A model generated the notes under the pieces. It worked only from the letters and a program-made list of their open reading frames with translations. It had not been told where the DNA came from and did no database searches. From the NCBI RefSeq assembly GCF_030848395.1, contig NZ_JAVDBT010000011.1, positions 1 through 64,000 on the forward strand: 64,000 bases of DNA, read 5' to 3'. Origin of the DNA: Pseudogemmobacter lacusdianii (GTDB taxonomy: Bacteria > Pseudomonadota > Alphaproteobacteria > Rhodobacterales > Rhodobacteraceae). Below are positions 17,013 to 25,427 of this stretch, piece after piece (the stretch's first letter is position 1; every line of letters starts with the position of its first letter). A program made the translations under genes and the position numbers.

Positions 17013-17188
17013 ACCCGAGCGGGTTCAAAGCATGCCATCTTTGATCGGGGCCGAGGCGTCAACAGTTTTGGCTCTTTTCGGTCGGTCGGCCTCGACCAAT
17101 GCTGCGTGGACGCATGACCGGAAACTACCGTTCGCCTTGCTCCGCAGAGATCTTCCCGTCAGAATGATATCGATGCGGGACAAAGCCG

Positions 17189-17731
17189 TCATCCTGCATT
17201 CAGGAGATCCAGGACGAAAGTAACACGCTCCTCGACTGTCACTTTGGAAAGCTCAACAAGCTGGTAGCCGAAGCGGGCGTAAGTATCAGCCATGACCCGG
17301 CCGGTTGCTTCGGCTTCCTCGTGATCCTGCCTTCTTTCTGCGTCCTGCCCGAAAATGGTCTCCCAATATGGAGCGATAAAGACTATCCTGTTGTAGCGAT
17401 ATGTCTTCGCGGCAGCCTCGACATGGGCGGGAACCCGAAGGCCAGACAGCGTCAGATAGCCGACGACATCGGGGACGCCCCTGTCCATGAAAACCGGATT
17501 TTCCAAAGCCGAAGCTTCATGCCACGACCGCAGCTCCCATCCGAGCATGAGTTCGGCAAACATGGCTTTGTCTGCCCATGGCAAAGCGGTGCCGCCAATC
17601 TGGACCTGATCGCGGATGATCGCCCGCCCGGCCTCGGGCATGGACGCAAATCCCCGTTCGTGCAGGGCGTCGATCAACGTGCTCTTGCCGGAACCGGGAC
17701 CACCAGTCACGACAAACATATGGCCACACAT
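17189..17731 (-). CDS. P-loop ATPase/kinase-like protein (AAA_28 type)
   Basis: A 180-residue protein with Walker A near the N-terminus (MFVVTGGPGSGKSTLIDALH) and FMDRGVPDVVGYL around residue 82-95, resembling small nucleotide- or coenzyme-kinase-like P-loop proteins of the AAA_28 group. AAGGA sits eight bases upstream of the ATG at 17,731. Substrate unknown. It lies alone between the conjugation genes and an accessory block. Confidence 0.75.
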   Translation of the reverse strand: MCGHMFVVTGGPGSGKSTLIDALHERGFASMPEAGRAIIRDQVQIGGTALPWADKAMFAELMLGWELRSWHEASALENPVFMDRGVPDVVGYLTLSGLRVPAHVEAAAKTYRYNRIVFIAPYWETIFGQDAERRQDHEEAEATGRVMADTYARFGYQLVELSKVTVEERVTFVLDLLNAG

Positions 17732-18057
17732 GTGCCATCCTTATTTTCCAATGGAGGGGGGCGCTGATGATCGACCCTGCAGGTCGATCTTTATGCGCGT
17801 CCCTACAGGCTAGCGTCGTCGACGAAGGTCAGCAATGGGCTCCAAGCGTTGCCAGTGGTTTCATGCGCTGACGGCCGTCCGGCACAAGCTCCACGATGGC
17901 TGCTCTGCGGGACAAAGCAGCCATTCGGCGGCAGCCAATTGGATACGCTTGCAATGCACAACCTCTAGGTGATCTCTACAACTTTCGAATACCACTGGGT
18001 TCCGAACTGAGCAGCAGGCTCAAGGTACACCTAGGCGCGCAAAGTTGTCGAATGCCG
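17732..18057. other. Intergenic region with dispersed short repeat
   Basis: No gene is supported in this 326-bp stretch. It contains GTCAGCAATGGGCTC (about 17,830), which recurs at about 18,901, and TGCGGGACAAAG at about 17,907, which recurs at about 17,174. These look like pieces of a decayed element shared between neighbouring spacers. Confidence 0.35.
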
Positions 18058-18702
18058 TCAGCTTATTTTAGGGGGCAACTCGCCGCCATCAAGATTGTCG
18101 AACATGTCCAGAACATCGACCACGCTTTTTCCTTTCGATTCCATTTCTTTTCGAATGGCCTCTATCATTGGGAGCATCTTCAAGAATGCATGATATATTC
18201 TTGACTTTTCTTCGAGCTTCTCAGCGTCGGGTAAGGTTTTTAACTTCTCTCGACGAGCAGCGTGCTCCCTAATGCGATCAGCATTTGTATCAATTTCCTC
18301 TACGCCGATATCTTCGTATGCTTGCTCTTCGATGATAAAGTCAAATCCCTTCATCTTCGAAGTGAGATCTCCAGAAATCCTCCTGTAAAGAACGGTCGCA
18401 ACACAAAGAACGGCTTCAATCTGAACGTAGCTTAACTCATGAAGAGTTGCATCATGGTCTCGATCCGCATGCTTCAGGAAATTTGCGGGATTAGCCAATA
18501 ATCTCCGAAAATCAGAAGGTAGCTTCTCCGATACTAACAGCAAGAAACCATCATCACGGTGATGGCTGTAAATATCGTTCAGAACTTGGTGCGCGGCAAA
18601 TGCGATGGTGTAGATGGCAAGAAAATCCCCACCCGAAAAATACAAATCAATCGCAGTATCTATTTGCCGCCTTGCAGCGTCCACCTTAGAAACTGCACCC
18701 AT
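18058..18702 (-). CDS. Uncharacterised helical protein (HEPN-like features)
   Basis: From the ATG at 18,702 the product has 214 residues, mostly helical: AARRQIDTAIDLYFSGGDFL, IYTIAFAAHQVLNDIYSHH, then PANFLKHADRDHDATLHEL. The last segment is the recurrent NFxKHADRD pattern of uncharacterised bacterial proteins with HEPN-like helices, though no strict RxxxxxH ribonuclease motif is seen. The C-terminal quarter is charged and probably coiled-coil. Its AT-rich DNA, unlike the neighbours, suggests recent transfer. It precedes a recombinase and a defence operon; a defence role is only a guess. Confidence 0.6.
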   Translation of the reverse strand: MGAVSKVDAARRQIDTAIDLYFSGGDFLAIYTIAFAAHQVLNDIYSHHRDDGFLLLVSEKLPSDFRRLLANPANFLKHADRDHDATLHELSYVQIEAVLCVATVLYRRISGDLTSKMKGFDFIIEEQAYEDIGVEEIDTNADRIREHAARREKLKTLPDAEKLEEKSRIYHAFLKMLPMIEAIRKEMESKGKSVVDVLDMFDNLDGGELPPKIS

Positions 18703-19114
18703 TATATGCTTCGTCTCCCTGCCAATGCTATAATGGGAGAATAGCCCTTTCGAAAAGTTGGGCAAGCTATTGCTGAGGACAGCAGATCAGCGGGCGAAAG
18801 CGCAGATTCAGGTGGCCACGCGGTGGAGAGATCATGCCCCGCGTTAGGTTGGAACAGCACCTCAGGGTCGAAAATCTCGGTGTACAGTGTCGGCGCTGAT
18901 CGTCAGCAATGGGCTCTTTGCACCAACGCACGCTACAGTAGGTGCGATCCGCATTGGCATGACGGACCTCGTCGGCCATTTGTCGCGAGCAGGCGTTCGC
19001 ACCTGCATCCGTGCGCACTCAGGTCGACGATGCCCATCTTGGCCCGAAACGTGATACAGTCTCGTGGTCGGCATGACCGAAGAAGGGTGGGGCCGGTGGA
19101 CTGGAGGTAGTCCC
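18703..19114. other. Intergenic region upstream of the recombinase
   Basis: About 410 bp. It holds the promoter of the minus-strand helical protein and a copy of GTCAGCAATGGGCTC near 18,901. Small frames on both strands lack recognisable domains and ribosome sites. Confidence 0.35.
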
Positions 19115-19747
19115 ATGCCCGTTGATTTTCTTCCTATCCTTCGTCCCGTCCGTTCGCCGTGGAACAAGGGACGTATTGTTGGCCAGAAACGCCCGCTTCT
19201 ACCCCGGCATGTCTGGTCCATACGCGTTCGCCTCGAGATGGCAGGCAATTTACGTGACCTAGCGCTGTTCAACATGGCCGTGGACAGCAAGTTGCGTGGT
19301 TGCGATCTCGTCAGTCTCAGGGTCCGGGATGTATTCGCTGCTGGGCGTGTCAAGGAACGAGCGTCGATGATCCAGAGCAAGACCGCGAAGCCGCTCCGGT
19401 TCGAAATCACCGAGACGACGCGGCTGTCTCTCGAGCGCTGGATCCACGACCCCGAAATGATCGGCCTGGAGTTCCTTTGGCCCAGCCGAATCCATGGCAG
19501 TCCGCATCTGTCGACGCGACAGTATGCCCGGATCGTCCGGGGATGGGTTGTATCGGTCGGACTGGAGCCTAGCGCCTACGGTACACATTCGATGCGGCGA
19601 ACCAAGGTCGCGCAGATCTACAAGAAGACCGGAAACCTACGGGCGGTCCAGCTGCTGCTTGGCCATACGAAGATGGACAGCACGGTGCGCTATCTCGGTG
19701 TCGACATCGAGGATGCTTTGACGCTCTCTGAGGGGATCGACCTTTAA
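19115..19747 (+). CDS. Short tyrosine recombinase
   Basis: The 210-residue protein is a catalytic-domain-only tyrosine recombinase. The first Arg lies in DSKLRGCDLVSLRVRDV, the HxxR box in YGTHSMRRTKVAQIYKK, and the second His with the nucleophile Tyr in LLGHTKMDSTVRYLGV. The usual N-terminal core-binding domain is absent; instead there is a short WNKGRIVGQKRP leader shared with the second copy at 41,744. Such short integrases are common in Rhodobacteraceae. It borders the reverse-transcriptase operon and may have brought it in. Confidence 0.85.
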   Translation: MPVDFLPILRPVRSPWNKGRIVGQKRPLLPRHVWSIRVRLEMAGNLRDLALFNMAVDSKLRGCDLVSLRVRDVFAAGRVKERASMIQSKTAKPLRFEITETTRLSLERWIHDPEMIGLEFLWPSRIHGSPHLSTRQYARIVRGWVVSVGLEPSAYGTHSMRRTKVAQIYKKTGNLRAVQLLLGHTKMDSTVRYLGVDIEDALTLSEGIDL

Positions 19748-19782
19748 AAAATAATCCGACCGGCGCATTCCGCGCTGGTCGG
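19746..19782 (-). terminator. Terminator at the end of the reverse-transcriptase operon
   Basis: An 11-bp stem (19,756-19,766 with 19,772-19,782, one G-T wobble, loop ATTCC) is followed on the minus strand by ATTATTTTTT. It would end transcripts coming leftward from the reverse-transcriptase operon and its candidate RNA, just before the convergent recombinase stop. Confidence 0.8.
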
Positions 19783-19934
19783 CCCATAGCCGCCGCTCAT
19801 GTCGATCGCAGCACATGACGGTAGCCTTGTTCGATCAAAATATTCATTTATGGCGAAGGGACTATTCAGACGTGTAGGCGCAAACGCTACCCACTCATAA
19901 TTGTACGAAAACTTTCATGGTGCCCTGCCGGAAT

Positions 19935-20300
19935 TCAGCAATGCTGAAGGTCACATGAATGAAGTAGCAAACCTAAGCACTCTGATCCTGCGCATCTAAA
20001 GGGATTAAGCCTTCCAGAGCGATCACCGAGTTGCCGGGGCAACCAGGCAATCGCTCCTTCCAGTACCAATCTTCGGTGTGTGCCCATTCGCTTCATAGGA
20101 GGGACGCATCTAGATGCGTCCCTCAACAGACGCTAGCGGGCTACCCCTTCCAGGGTTGACGACCCGCCCCAAAAGGGACGTGCCGTTTATGCAAACCACT
20201 TCCCCCTCGCACCTCTGGCTTCGCGAAGTAGTACCACCATCGGCTTCAGGAGCTTGATCGGTTGCCCAATCGTAGTCGGCACAATAAGACTGATGCGCGC
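19935..20300 (-). ncRNA. Candidate DRT3 non-coding RNA
   Basis: The 560 bp between the second reverse transcriptase and the terminator at 19,746 have no good gene but dense symmetry: a perfect 26-bp palindrome at 20,099-20,124, GAGCGAT/ATCGCTC enclosing a GTTGC-CCCG-GCAAC hairpin (about 20,012-20,056), and TTCAGCA-TGCTGAA at 19,935-19,949. On the minus strand, between the palindrome and these stems, lies CACACAC (20,076-20,082). From memory, DRT3 systems carry an RNA with an ACACAC template that one reverse transcriptase copies into GT repeats. Exact ends are guesses. Confidence 0.6.
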
Positions 20301-20309
20301 TATGTTAGA

Positions 20310-22379
20310 TTAAGAGTAGCCACTCCTCAACCGTTTCTTTTGGATGAGCCGCAGCAAATCGATCTTCTCCCAATCGACAAACCATGGATTCTTCTCCATG
20401 TATTCGAGCATATCGTCTATAGCTGCGTTGCTGGCCTTGTTGGGGAGGGACCGCCCTGGCTTCTCCGCACTCCTCATAAGTTCGTTGAACCTGCTGATGA
20501 CGTCCCTGTATAGTTGCCTGCGTTCTATGCGAGCAATGTGAGGGCAGGACAGTAAATCCAGAAATAGGTGCAAGTTTTCTGAATTAAGCCGCAAGTCTGC
20601 GTCGTTTAATATCTTTGTTTTCGCAGACTCAAACACCAATGATACCGCCTTCTCGCTCCCAGCCATCCTGCTTAACACGAAGATCTTTGTTATGAACTCG
20701 AAGTAGTTTAAAGAACTCTCAATTCCGACAGTTGCGGACACCAGCTCTTCAATATGTTTCGCATTGTAGTCGAAGGCAGTAAGAGCACAAAGAATATTCA
20801 AAACTTCAATCGGAACTGCGAAATTGTTTCCAACTAGTTCCGCAATGGCGGATGAAGTCATGAGCTTTGAGATGGCCAGTTGCAGCCTCTCTTGCATGTG
20901 AAGGAAATGGTCCAAGTCAGCTTTCTTTAATGCCTCTGCTGACAGAAGAAGAATTGTAGCGACATCTAGTGAGCTGGGAACTGAAGGTGCAAGGGTGTAC
21001 ATGTGCATGCACATGTCGACTGCTGTTGAGATGTATGAAGCTAGGTTTGACTTATATTCAAGACGTACCTCCTCTTCAGACTGGTCGCTCGTTGCTACTA
21101 GATGACTTTCAAAAACTCTTTGGGATTCTAGTACCCGCTGAATGCGTGATCTCAGGGCGGCAATGAGAAACCCAGTAACACTCGAGTAATCACTATTCGC
21201 CATGAAACATGCGCGACGGAGGCTATTAGGGAAGTCGCTGACAGGAGGAGTGGATCTGGCCTGTGACTTTACTCCCGAAATACGTCTTCCATCCCTCCAT
21301 ATAGTCTCAATAGGTGCATCGAAGAACCGATCTCTTATTTGCTTAGCCTCAGATATCGCCATTGATTTTCTTGTAAAGAAGGGACGGCGGGCAATCTCTG
21401 ACTTAGACTTGTTTAGGCTCATTTTGTAATCATCGAGGCTACGTTCAAAAGTCTCAATGATGTCTCTTCTTACGCGATCATTGTTATAGAAAATATATAT
21501 GTTGTCCACATACCTAAAGACGTCGTAGTCTTTTCCCCTAATGTAAGGGCCAGCGCCATTCGCTCCAGGGGCTCGACCTAATGCCGCCTCGACATCAACA
21601 TCAATCCTGTCTAGGATTATTTCCGCAAATATTCGGCTGACTTCAGGTCCGATGATGATCCCATTAGTCTCGTTGTAGTTCATAAGCTGCATTAATCGAT
21701 CAAAAGACCCGCCAAAAGTTTCCGCGTTAGTGTCGCTTTTAGCTTCATCTTTCGACTTGGTGGCCCATGCAATTGAATGGGTGTAGATGCTGTCGAAGCA
21801 TTTACTCACATCTATGGAGGCCATGCTGGAGTACTTAATTTCAAGATTGGAAAAAATTGATGAATCAAAAAACTCATGAAGTCGCCTAAAGCTTCGGTAG
21901 GAGAAAATACTTACGGGATGCTTCGCAGACTTATCACGATCTGCGATCTCGATCATTTGGGATCGGTAGGCGAATGCGTTTTCGTTGACACCTTCAACAT
22001 AGTAGTGGCTAGCGATCTGGTATGGGCGGCGAATTGAGAAATTGCCGCGATTACAATAGTGAGAAATAAGGCTGTGATACTTCCGATAGAAAGTCACTAC
22101 CTCAAGCTGTGAGCGTGGGTGGGGCAAGCTGAGCCGACGCAATGATCCTTCATCTTTTGAAATCTTGTAGCTAAAGGGAATTGAGAATTGCTTGGATTTT
22201 GATGGCGCCAGGAATTCGTCTATCAATACCTGTAGCGTCGCCGGAAAGTCTCCAGATCTCATATTTAAGTAGAAGCCATCATTCGAAATAAGTACTGGAA
22301 TCTCCGAGGGAGTGGTTTCGCTAAGAAGGGCGCGGTTCCAATCATTCTTTTGAATGATAATGTTCTTGGATTTTCTCAT
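20310..22379 (-). CDS. drt3b: Antiphage reverse transcriptase, Drt3b-like
   Basis: The 689-residue protein has a reverse-transcriptase core: motif A in SSMASIDVSKCFDSIYTHSI, a motif B-like GIIIGPEVSRIFAEIILDRI, and the catalytic box RYVDNIYIFYNND, with YVDN instead of YxDD. The C-terminal ~330 residues are helical and specific to the family. A second reverse transcriptase encoded directly upstream with a 4-base overlap fits the DRT3 pair (UG3 plus UG8). DRT systems block phage by making DNA. AT-rich codon use differs from the plasmid backbone, implying horizontal acquisition. Confidence 0.8.
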   Translation of the reverse strand: MRKSKNIIIQKNDWNRALLSETTPSEIPVLISNDGFYLNMRSGDFPATLQVLIDEFLAPSKSKQFSIPFSYKISKDEGSLRRLSLPHPRSQLEVVTFYRKYHSLISHYCNRGNFSIRRPYQIASHYYVEGVNENAFAYRSQMIEIADRDKSAKHPVSIFSYRSFRRLHEFFDSSIFSNLEIKYSSMASIDVSKCFDSIYTHSIAWATKSKDEAKSDTNAETFGGSFDRLMQLMNYNETNGIIIGPEVSRIFAEIILDRIDVDVEAALGRAPGANGAGPYIRGKDYDVFRYVDNIYIFYNNDRVRRDIIETFERSLDDYKMSLNKSKSEIARRPFFTRKSMAISEAKQIRDRFFDAPIETIWRDGRRISGVKSQARSTPPVSDFPNSLRRACFMANSDYSSVTGFLIAALRSRIQRVLESQRVFESHLVATSDQSEEEVRLEYKSNLASYISTAVDMCMHMYTLAPSVPSSLDVATILLLSAEALKKADLDHFLHMQERLQLAISKLMTSSAIAELVGNNFAVPIEVLNILCALTAFDYNAKHIEELVSATVGIESSLNYFEFITKIFVLSRMAGSEKAVSLVFESAKTKILNDADLRLNSENLHLFLDLLSCPHIARIERRQLYRDVISRFNELMRSAEKPGRSLPNKASNAAIDDMLEYMEKNPWFVDWEKIDLLRLIQKKRLRSGYS

Positions 22380-23593
22380 TTTTTCCAGCAGCTAGATAAG
22401 TTTTGGAGTGCTTCGGGCGAAAAATTAAAATGCTTCCGATCCTGAACGTGCCTTTGAAGGTCAAGGGATATAATTGCACGGCGGGTGTGTGTTGAAAGGT
22501 GTGATAATCTAAGCCTATGGTAAAGTTGAAACTTTTTGTTCATCATGCTTGCGCGGTAAAAATGCATAAGGCTTGATAGTGCTTCCGAGGGCAGATCGAT
22601 TTCAGAGTAAGTATTGCATAGTCCCGCGCTCATTTTGCGCCCCCTGCTACTGTCCCAAAAGGAGTACCCGCTGTTTAGAAGTAGAAACCTTTGTCGGAGA
22701 TCTTCCTCGTTTCCGTCTTTCAAGAACTGCAATAATGTATGGACGAAGCGCTTCTTTCTTTTGACGATCTTGGATGGTGCAACATCTAGATTCACTGGCC
22801 TATGGCCAGTCTTATTAATTTTCGCACCTATAGAGAACCTATATCCAAGATAATTAAAAGAGCCATGATCCTCAGGTACGTGCAACGTTATAATATCACG
22901 CTTTTCAGGCGCTGAGTTGAATTCAAGCTCCTCTGGCAGGATACACTTTAATTCGTCGATGTAATCTTTTGCAGGGCGTCGGCTGCTGCAAACCATAATT
23001 ATGTCATCGACGTAACGCCTGTAGAAGTGAACCCCAGGAAGTGAGTTGGCAAATTTATCAAGATGCTCCATAAGATAGTACTCGGCTAGCGAGGAGGATA
23101 GCGAGACTCCAGTTGGGACGCCTTTGACACGACTCCTTGACCAATTGATGTAGTGTTCCAGGTTCCTGCGTAGTGCATAGGTGCTTTTTGTTCCTCTACT
23201 GGCACAGTGAAGAATTTTATCTATATCAACGCTTTCATAAAATTTTTTGATGTCTAAGCGAATGATCGTCATAGGAAGCCCTTCTGAGCAGATGGACTTC
23301 AGGGCAGAAATCGTTTCAACACGATTCGTAACCCTTGCTTTGGTCAGGTCAGCAAAATCTTTGTTCACTTTTCTGATGAGAATTGCCGTTTCAAGATCAT
23401 CAGGTTTACACATCGTTCGACCGTTCTTCGTGAAGACCTTAAAGGAATACGGCTGTATATTGCTGTGAAGCCTTGACTGAATGCGGTCAATAACATCCGC
23501 TTGCTGCTGCGCGCTTGCGATCCCATATGCTGCCCAGTCGTCGCGGGTAATTAGATTTTCCAGGCTATATTTTGTGTAAGCGAAGGTTCTCAT
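22376..23593 (-). CDS. drt3a: Antiphage reverse transcriptase, Drt3a-like
   Basis: A 405-residue reverse transcriptase with all core motifs: LITRDDWAAYGI near the start, motif A in MTIIRLDIKKFYESVDIDKI, motif B GVPTGVSLSSSLAEYYLMEH, and the intact catalytic box HFYRRYVDDIIMVCSS. No maturase or integrase-like domain is attached, so it is not a group II intron protein. It leads the operon and overlaps the next gene by ATGA. In DRT3 this partner would copy the RNA template. A palindrome sits just upstream of the start (23,612). Confidence 0.82.
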   Translation of the reverse strand: MRTFAYTKYSLENLITRDDWAAYGIASAQQQADVIDRIQSRLHSNIQPYSFKVFTKNGRTMCKPDDLETAILIRKVNKDFADLTKARVTNRVETISALKSICSEGLPMTIIRLDIKKFYESVDIDKILHCASRGTKSTYALRRNLEHYINWSRSRVKGVPTGVSLSSSLAEYYLMEHLDKFANSLPGVHFYRRYVDDIIMVCSSRRPAKDYIDELKCILPEELEFNSAPEKRDIITLHVPEDHGSFNYLGYRFSIGAKINKTGHRPVNLDVAPSKIVKRKKRFVHTLLQFLKDGNEEDLRQRFLLLNSGYSFWDSSRGRKMSAGLCNTYSEIDLPSEALSSLMHFYRASMMNKKFQLYHRLRLSHLSTHTRRAIISLDLQRHVQDRKHFNFSPEALQNLSSCWKK

Positions 23594-23611
23594 TTTAAAG
23601 TATCCCTATGG

Positions 23612-23625
23612 TACTTTTAAAAGTA
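23612..23625. promoter_or_regulatory. Palindrome upstream of drt3a-like gene
   Basis: TACTTTTAAAAGTA is a perfect 14-bp palindrome 19 bases upstream of the drt3a-like start. Position and symmetry suggest an operator, or a promoter-overlapping site controlling the defence operon. Confidence 0.4.
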
Positions 23626-24029
23626 ACGTATTTGGGAGAAAGCCTTTTTCTGCCGTTGCTCATGCATAACAACGGCGCTTGCTCTTTGTTATTCTTTGCA
23701 AAGGATGCCAGTACAAGCAAATTCGAATTTTTCCTGGTTTTGGCGGCGAGGAATGCTCGCCAATCTTTGCAGGAAGGTTTGGAAGTGATCAAGGCGGCAC
23801 CACTGATATCCTGAAGGAGCACTTAACGCTGAACGTCTGCTACTCGTGGGCACATACGACATTAGTATGCTGTCGTGCCGTCAAAACCTGCGCCTTCGGA
23901 AACGGTTCCGTTGTTCTAGACAGTCGTTCGCGACGCGTGTGGGGGCGACCGCTTTCCGCCTTTCCCGCTCATCCGCAGAAGGCTGATCGACAAGATCTTC
24001 CGCCTTGACTTTAGTCGCAGGTTTCACAT
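23626..24029. other. Intergenic region upstream of the DRT3 operon
   Basis: No supported gene. The first ~200 bp are AT-rich like the reverse-transcriptase genes, and composition returns to GC-rich near 23,850, so the right edge of the acquired block is about here. No clear attachment site was found. Confidence 0.4.
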
Positions 24030-24045
24030 GTAGTAACGTGACTAC
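24030..24045 (+). promoter_or_regulatory. Candidate operator of the Phd/VapC module
   Basis: GTAGT-AACGTG-ACTAC is an inverted repeat 14 bases before the antitoxin ATG at 24,060. Antitoxins of this type bind such symmetric sites to repress their own operon. Confidence 0.5.
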
Positions 24046-24059
24046 AAATGGAGGCCGCG

Positions 24060-24314
24060 ATGACGATTCATACGATCAGCAGCCGTGAACTGAACCAGGA
24101 TCTGGCCCGGGCAAAACGTGCGGCGCTCGACGGGCCGGTGTTCATCACGGATAGGGGCCGACCGGCCCATGTGCTGATGAGCTTTGCGCAGTATCAGCAG
24201 ATGAGCGGCCAGCGCCGCAACATCCTCGATGCGCTTGCGGTGCCGGGGCTGTCGGACATCGAGTTCGAGCCGACAAAGGCTGAGATCGTGTCCCGACCGG
24301 CCGATCTGTCCTGA
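24060..24314 (+). CDS. Phd/YefM-type antitoxin
   Basis: From the ATG at 24,060, preceded by GGAGG, the product has 84 residues: TIHTISSRELNQDLARAKRA and GPVFITDRGRPAHVLMSFAQ, the classic Phd/YefM DNA-binding fold, then a tail that would wrap the toxin. Its stop overlaps the toxin start (TGATG). It neutralises the PIN toxin and represses the operon. Confidence 0.88.
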   Translation: MTIHTISSRELNQDLARAKRAALDGPVFITDRGRPAHVLMSFAQYQQMSGQRRNILDALAVPGLSDIEFEPTKAEIVSRPADLS

Positions 24315-24736
24315 TGTTCCTGCTCGATACCAATGTGATTTCCGAGTTGCGTAAGGCGGGGGATGGCAGAGCCGATGCCAATGTCACCGCCTGGCTGAGC
24401 GGTCAGGATGCCGGAGCACTGTTCATCTCGGCCATCACGGTGATGGAGCTGGATATCGGTGTACGCCGCATCGAGCGGCGCGATGCGGTGCAGGGAGCCA
24501 TGCTGCGGGCATGGTTCGCAGAACGGGTCATGCCGGAGTTCCAGGACCGGGTTTTGCCGTTAGATACAAGCGTGGCACTGCGATGCGCGGGTCTTCACGT
24601 TCCTGATCCGAGATCAGAACGGGACGCACTGATAACGGCGACGGGGCTCGTCCATGGTTTCACGGTCGTGACCCGAAACACCGGTGATTTCAAGGACACA
24701 GGGGTGATCTTGCTTAACCCTTGGGTCAGGGTTTGA
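24314..24736 (+). CDS. vapC: VapC-type PIN-domain toxin
   Basis: The 140-residue PIN domain has the acidic set expected for an RNase: MFLLDTNVISELRK (first Asp), AITVMELDIGVRR (Glu), and RSERDALITATGLVHGFTVV with the later acidic residues, then TRNTGDFKDTGV. VapC toxins cut initiator tRNA or rRNA. Paired with a Phd-type antitoxin, as in many alphaproteobacterial modules. It likely stabilises the plasmid or the neighbouring acquired block. Confidence 0.9.
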   Translation: MFLLDTNVISELRKAGDGRADANVTAWLSGQDAGALFISAITVMELDIGVRRIERRDAVQGAMLRAWFAERVMPEFQDRVLPLDTSVALRCAGLHVPDPRSERDALITATGLVHGFTVVTRNTGDFKDTGVILLNPWVRV

Positions 24737-24785
24737 CTGACAGCCAGCGCGCTCTGGTACAGGCTTTCGGGCCGAGCGCATATTA

Positions 24786-25043
24786 CTAGGACACCTGTTC
24801 AGGGGACGCCTTCTCCCGGTTCTCGGACGAAATGCAACCGGGATAGGGATTGGCGGGTCCGTAGCCTATCCCATTCTCAACGAAGAAGCCCAATCGCCCG
24901 AGCAGCCACGCCCGGCGCCAGCACGAGCCCGCCAGCAGCAGGCGCAGCCAGCGTGGCGGTTGGCGGCCCGAATAGCCAGCGAGATACATCTGGTTCAGAA
25001 GACCGCTGCGAAGGCGGGTTGCAGTGCAACCCTTACCCATCTT
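24786..25043 (-). CDS. Small hypothetical protein coupled to ssb
   Basis: The ATG at 25,043 lies within the last codons of the ssb gene (GGGAAAGATGGGTAA), giving an overlap typical of coupled genes. The 85-residue product is rich in Trp, Arg and Leu (RQPPRWLRLLLAGSCWRRAW, LLGRLGFFVENGIGYG), so it may touch membranes. I recall no named family. It is the last reading frame of the secretion operon. Confidence 0.45.
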   Translation of the reverse strand, partial: KMGKGCTATRLRSGLLNQMYLAGYSGRQPPRWLRLLLAGSCWRRAWLLGRLGFFVENGIGYGPANPYPGCISSENREKASPEQVS

Positions 25044-25374
25044 TCCCGACCGGCACGACTGCAAAGCGATCAGCCGTGAGTGAGGTCTCATAGACGGTCT
25101 GCCCGTCTTTGGCGTAATTGCTCTCGCCGATCCGCCCCCTCACATGGACGAGGTCGCCGGGTTTCAGGTTCTCCTTCAGCCAGGCGAAACCCGCCGTGCT
25201 GCGCTCAAAAAGGGTGACGGTGTTCCAGTCAGTGCGCTCGCGCAACTCGCCGCTGTCCTTGTCCTTCCAGCTGTCGGTTGCAGCGATGCTGACCTTCAGG
25301 ACCTTGCCGCCGCCAAGCTCGGTTCTACGGCCGACATAGCCCTGAATCTGGAATTCCGCAAAGGTGTACAACAT
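25033..25374 (-). CDS. ssb: Single-stranded DNA-binding protein (OB fold)
   Basis: The 113-residue protein has the SSB core: FQIQGYVGRRTELGGGKVLK, VSIAATDSWKDKDSGE with RTDWNTVTLF, and LKPGDLVHVRGRIGES. It lacks the long acidic tail of chromosomal SSB, as many plasmid SSB copies do. It coats incoming single strands after conjugation. It is encoded downstream of virB6 in the same orientation, 53 bp away. Confidence 0.85.
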   Translation of the reverse strand: MLYTFAEFQIQGYVGRRTELGGGKVLKVSIAATDSWKDKDSGELRERTDWNTVTLFERSTAGFAWLKENLKPGDLVHVRGRIGESNYAKDGQTVYETSLTADRFAVVPVGKDG

Positions 25375-25427
25375 CTTATCTTTCCTCGTTACGATACTGG
25401 ATTGAAGGCTCGCCCTCGAAAGGGCGC

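Noticed and set aside
20310-23593. Group II intron or retron
   Set aside because: No maturase or endonuclease domains, no intron-like ends, and two different overlapping reverse transcriptases argue against both.
23608-23822. Small frames on both strands upstream of the drt3a-like gene
   Set aside because: No ribosome site or recognisable domain; AT-rich spacer produces chance frames on both strands.
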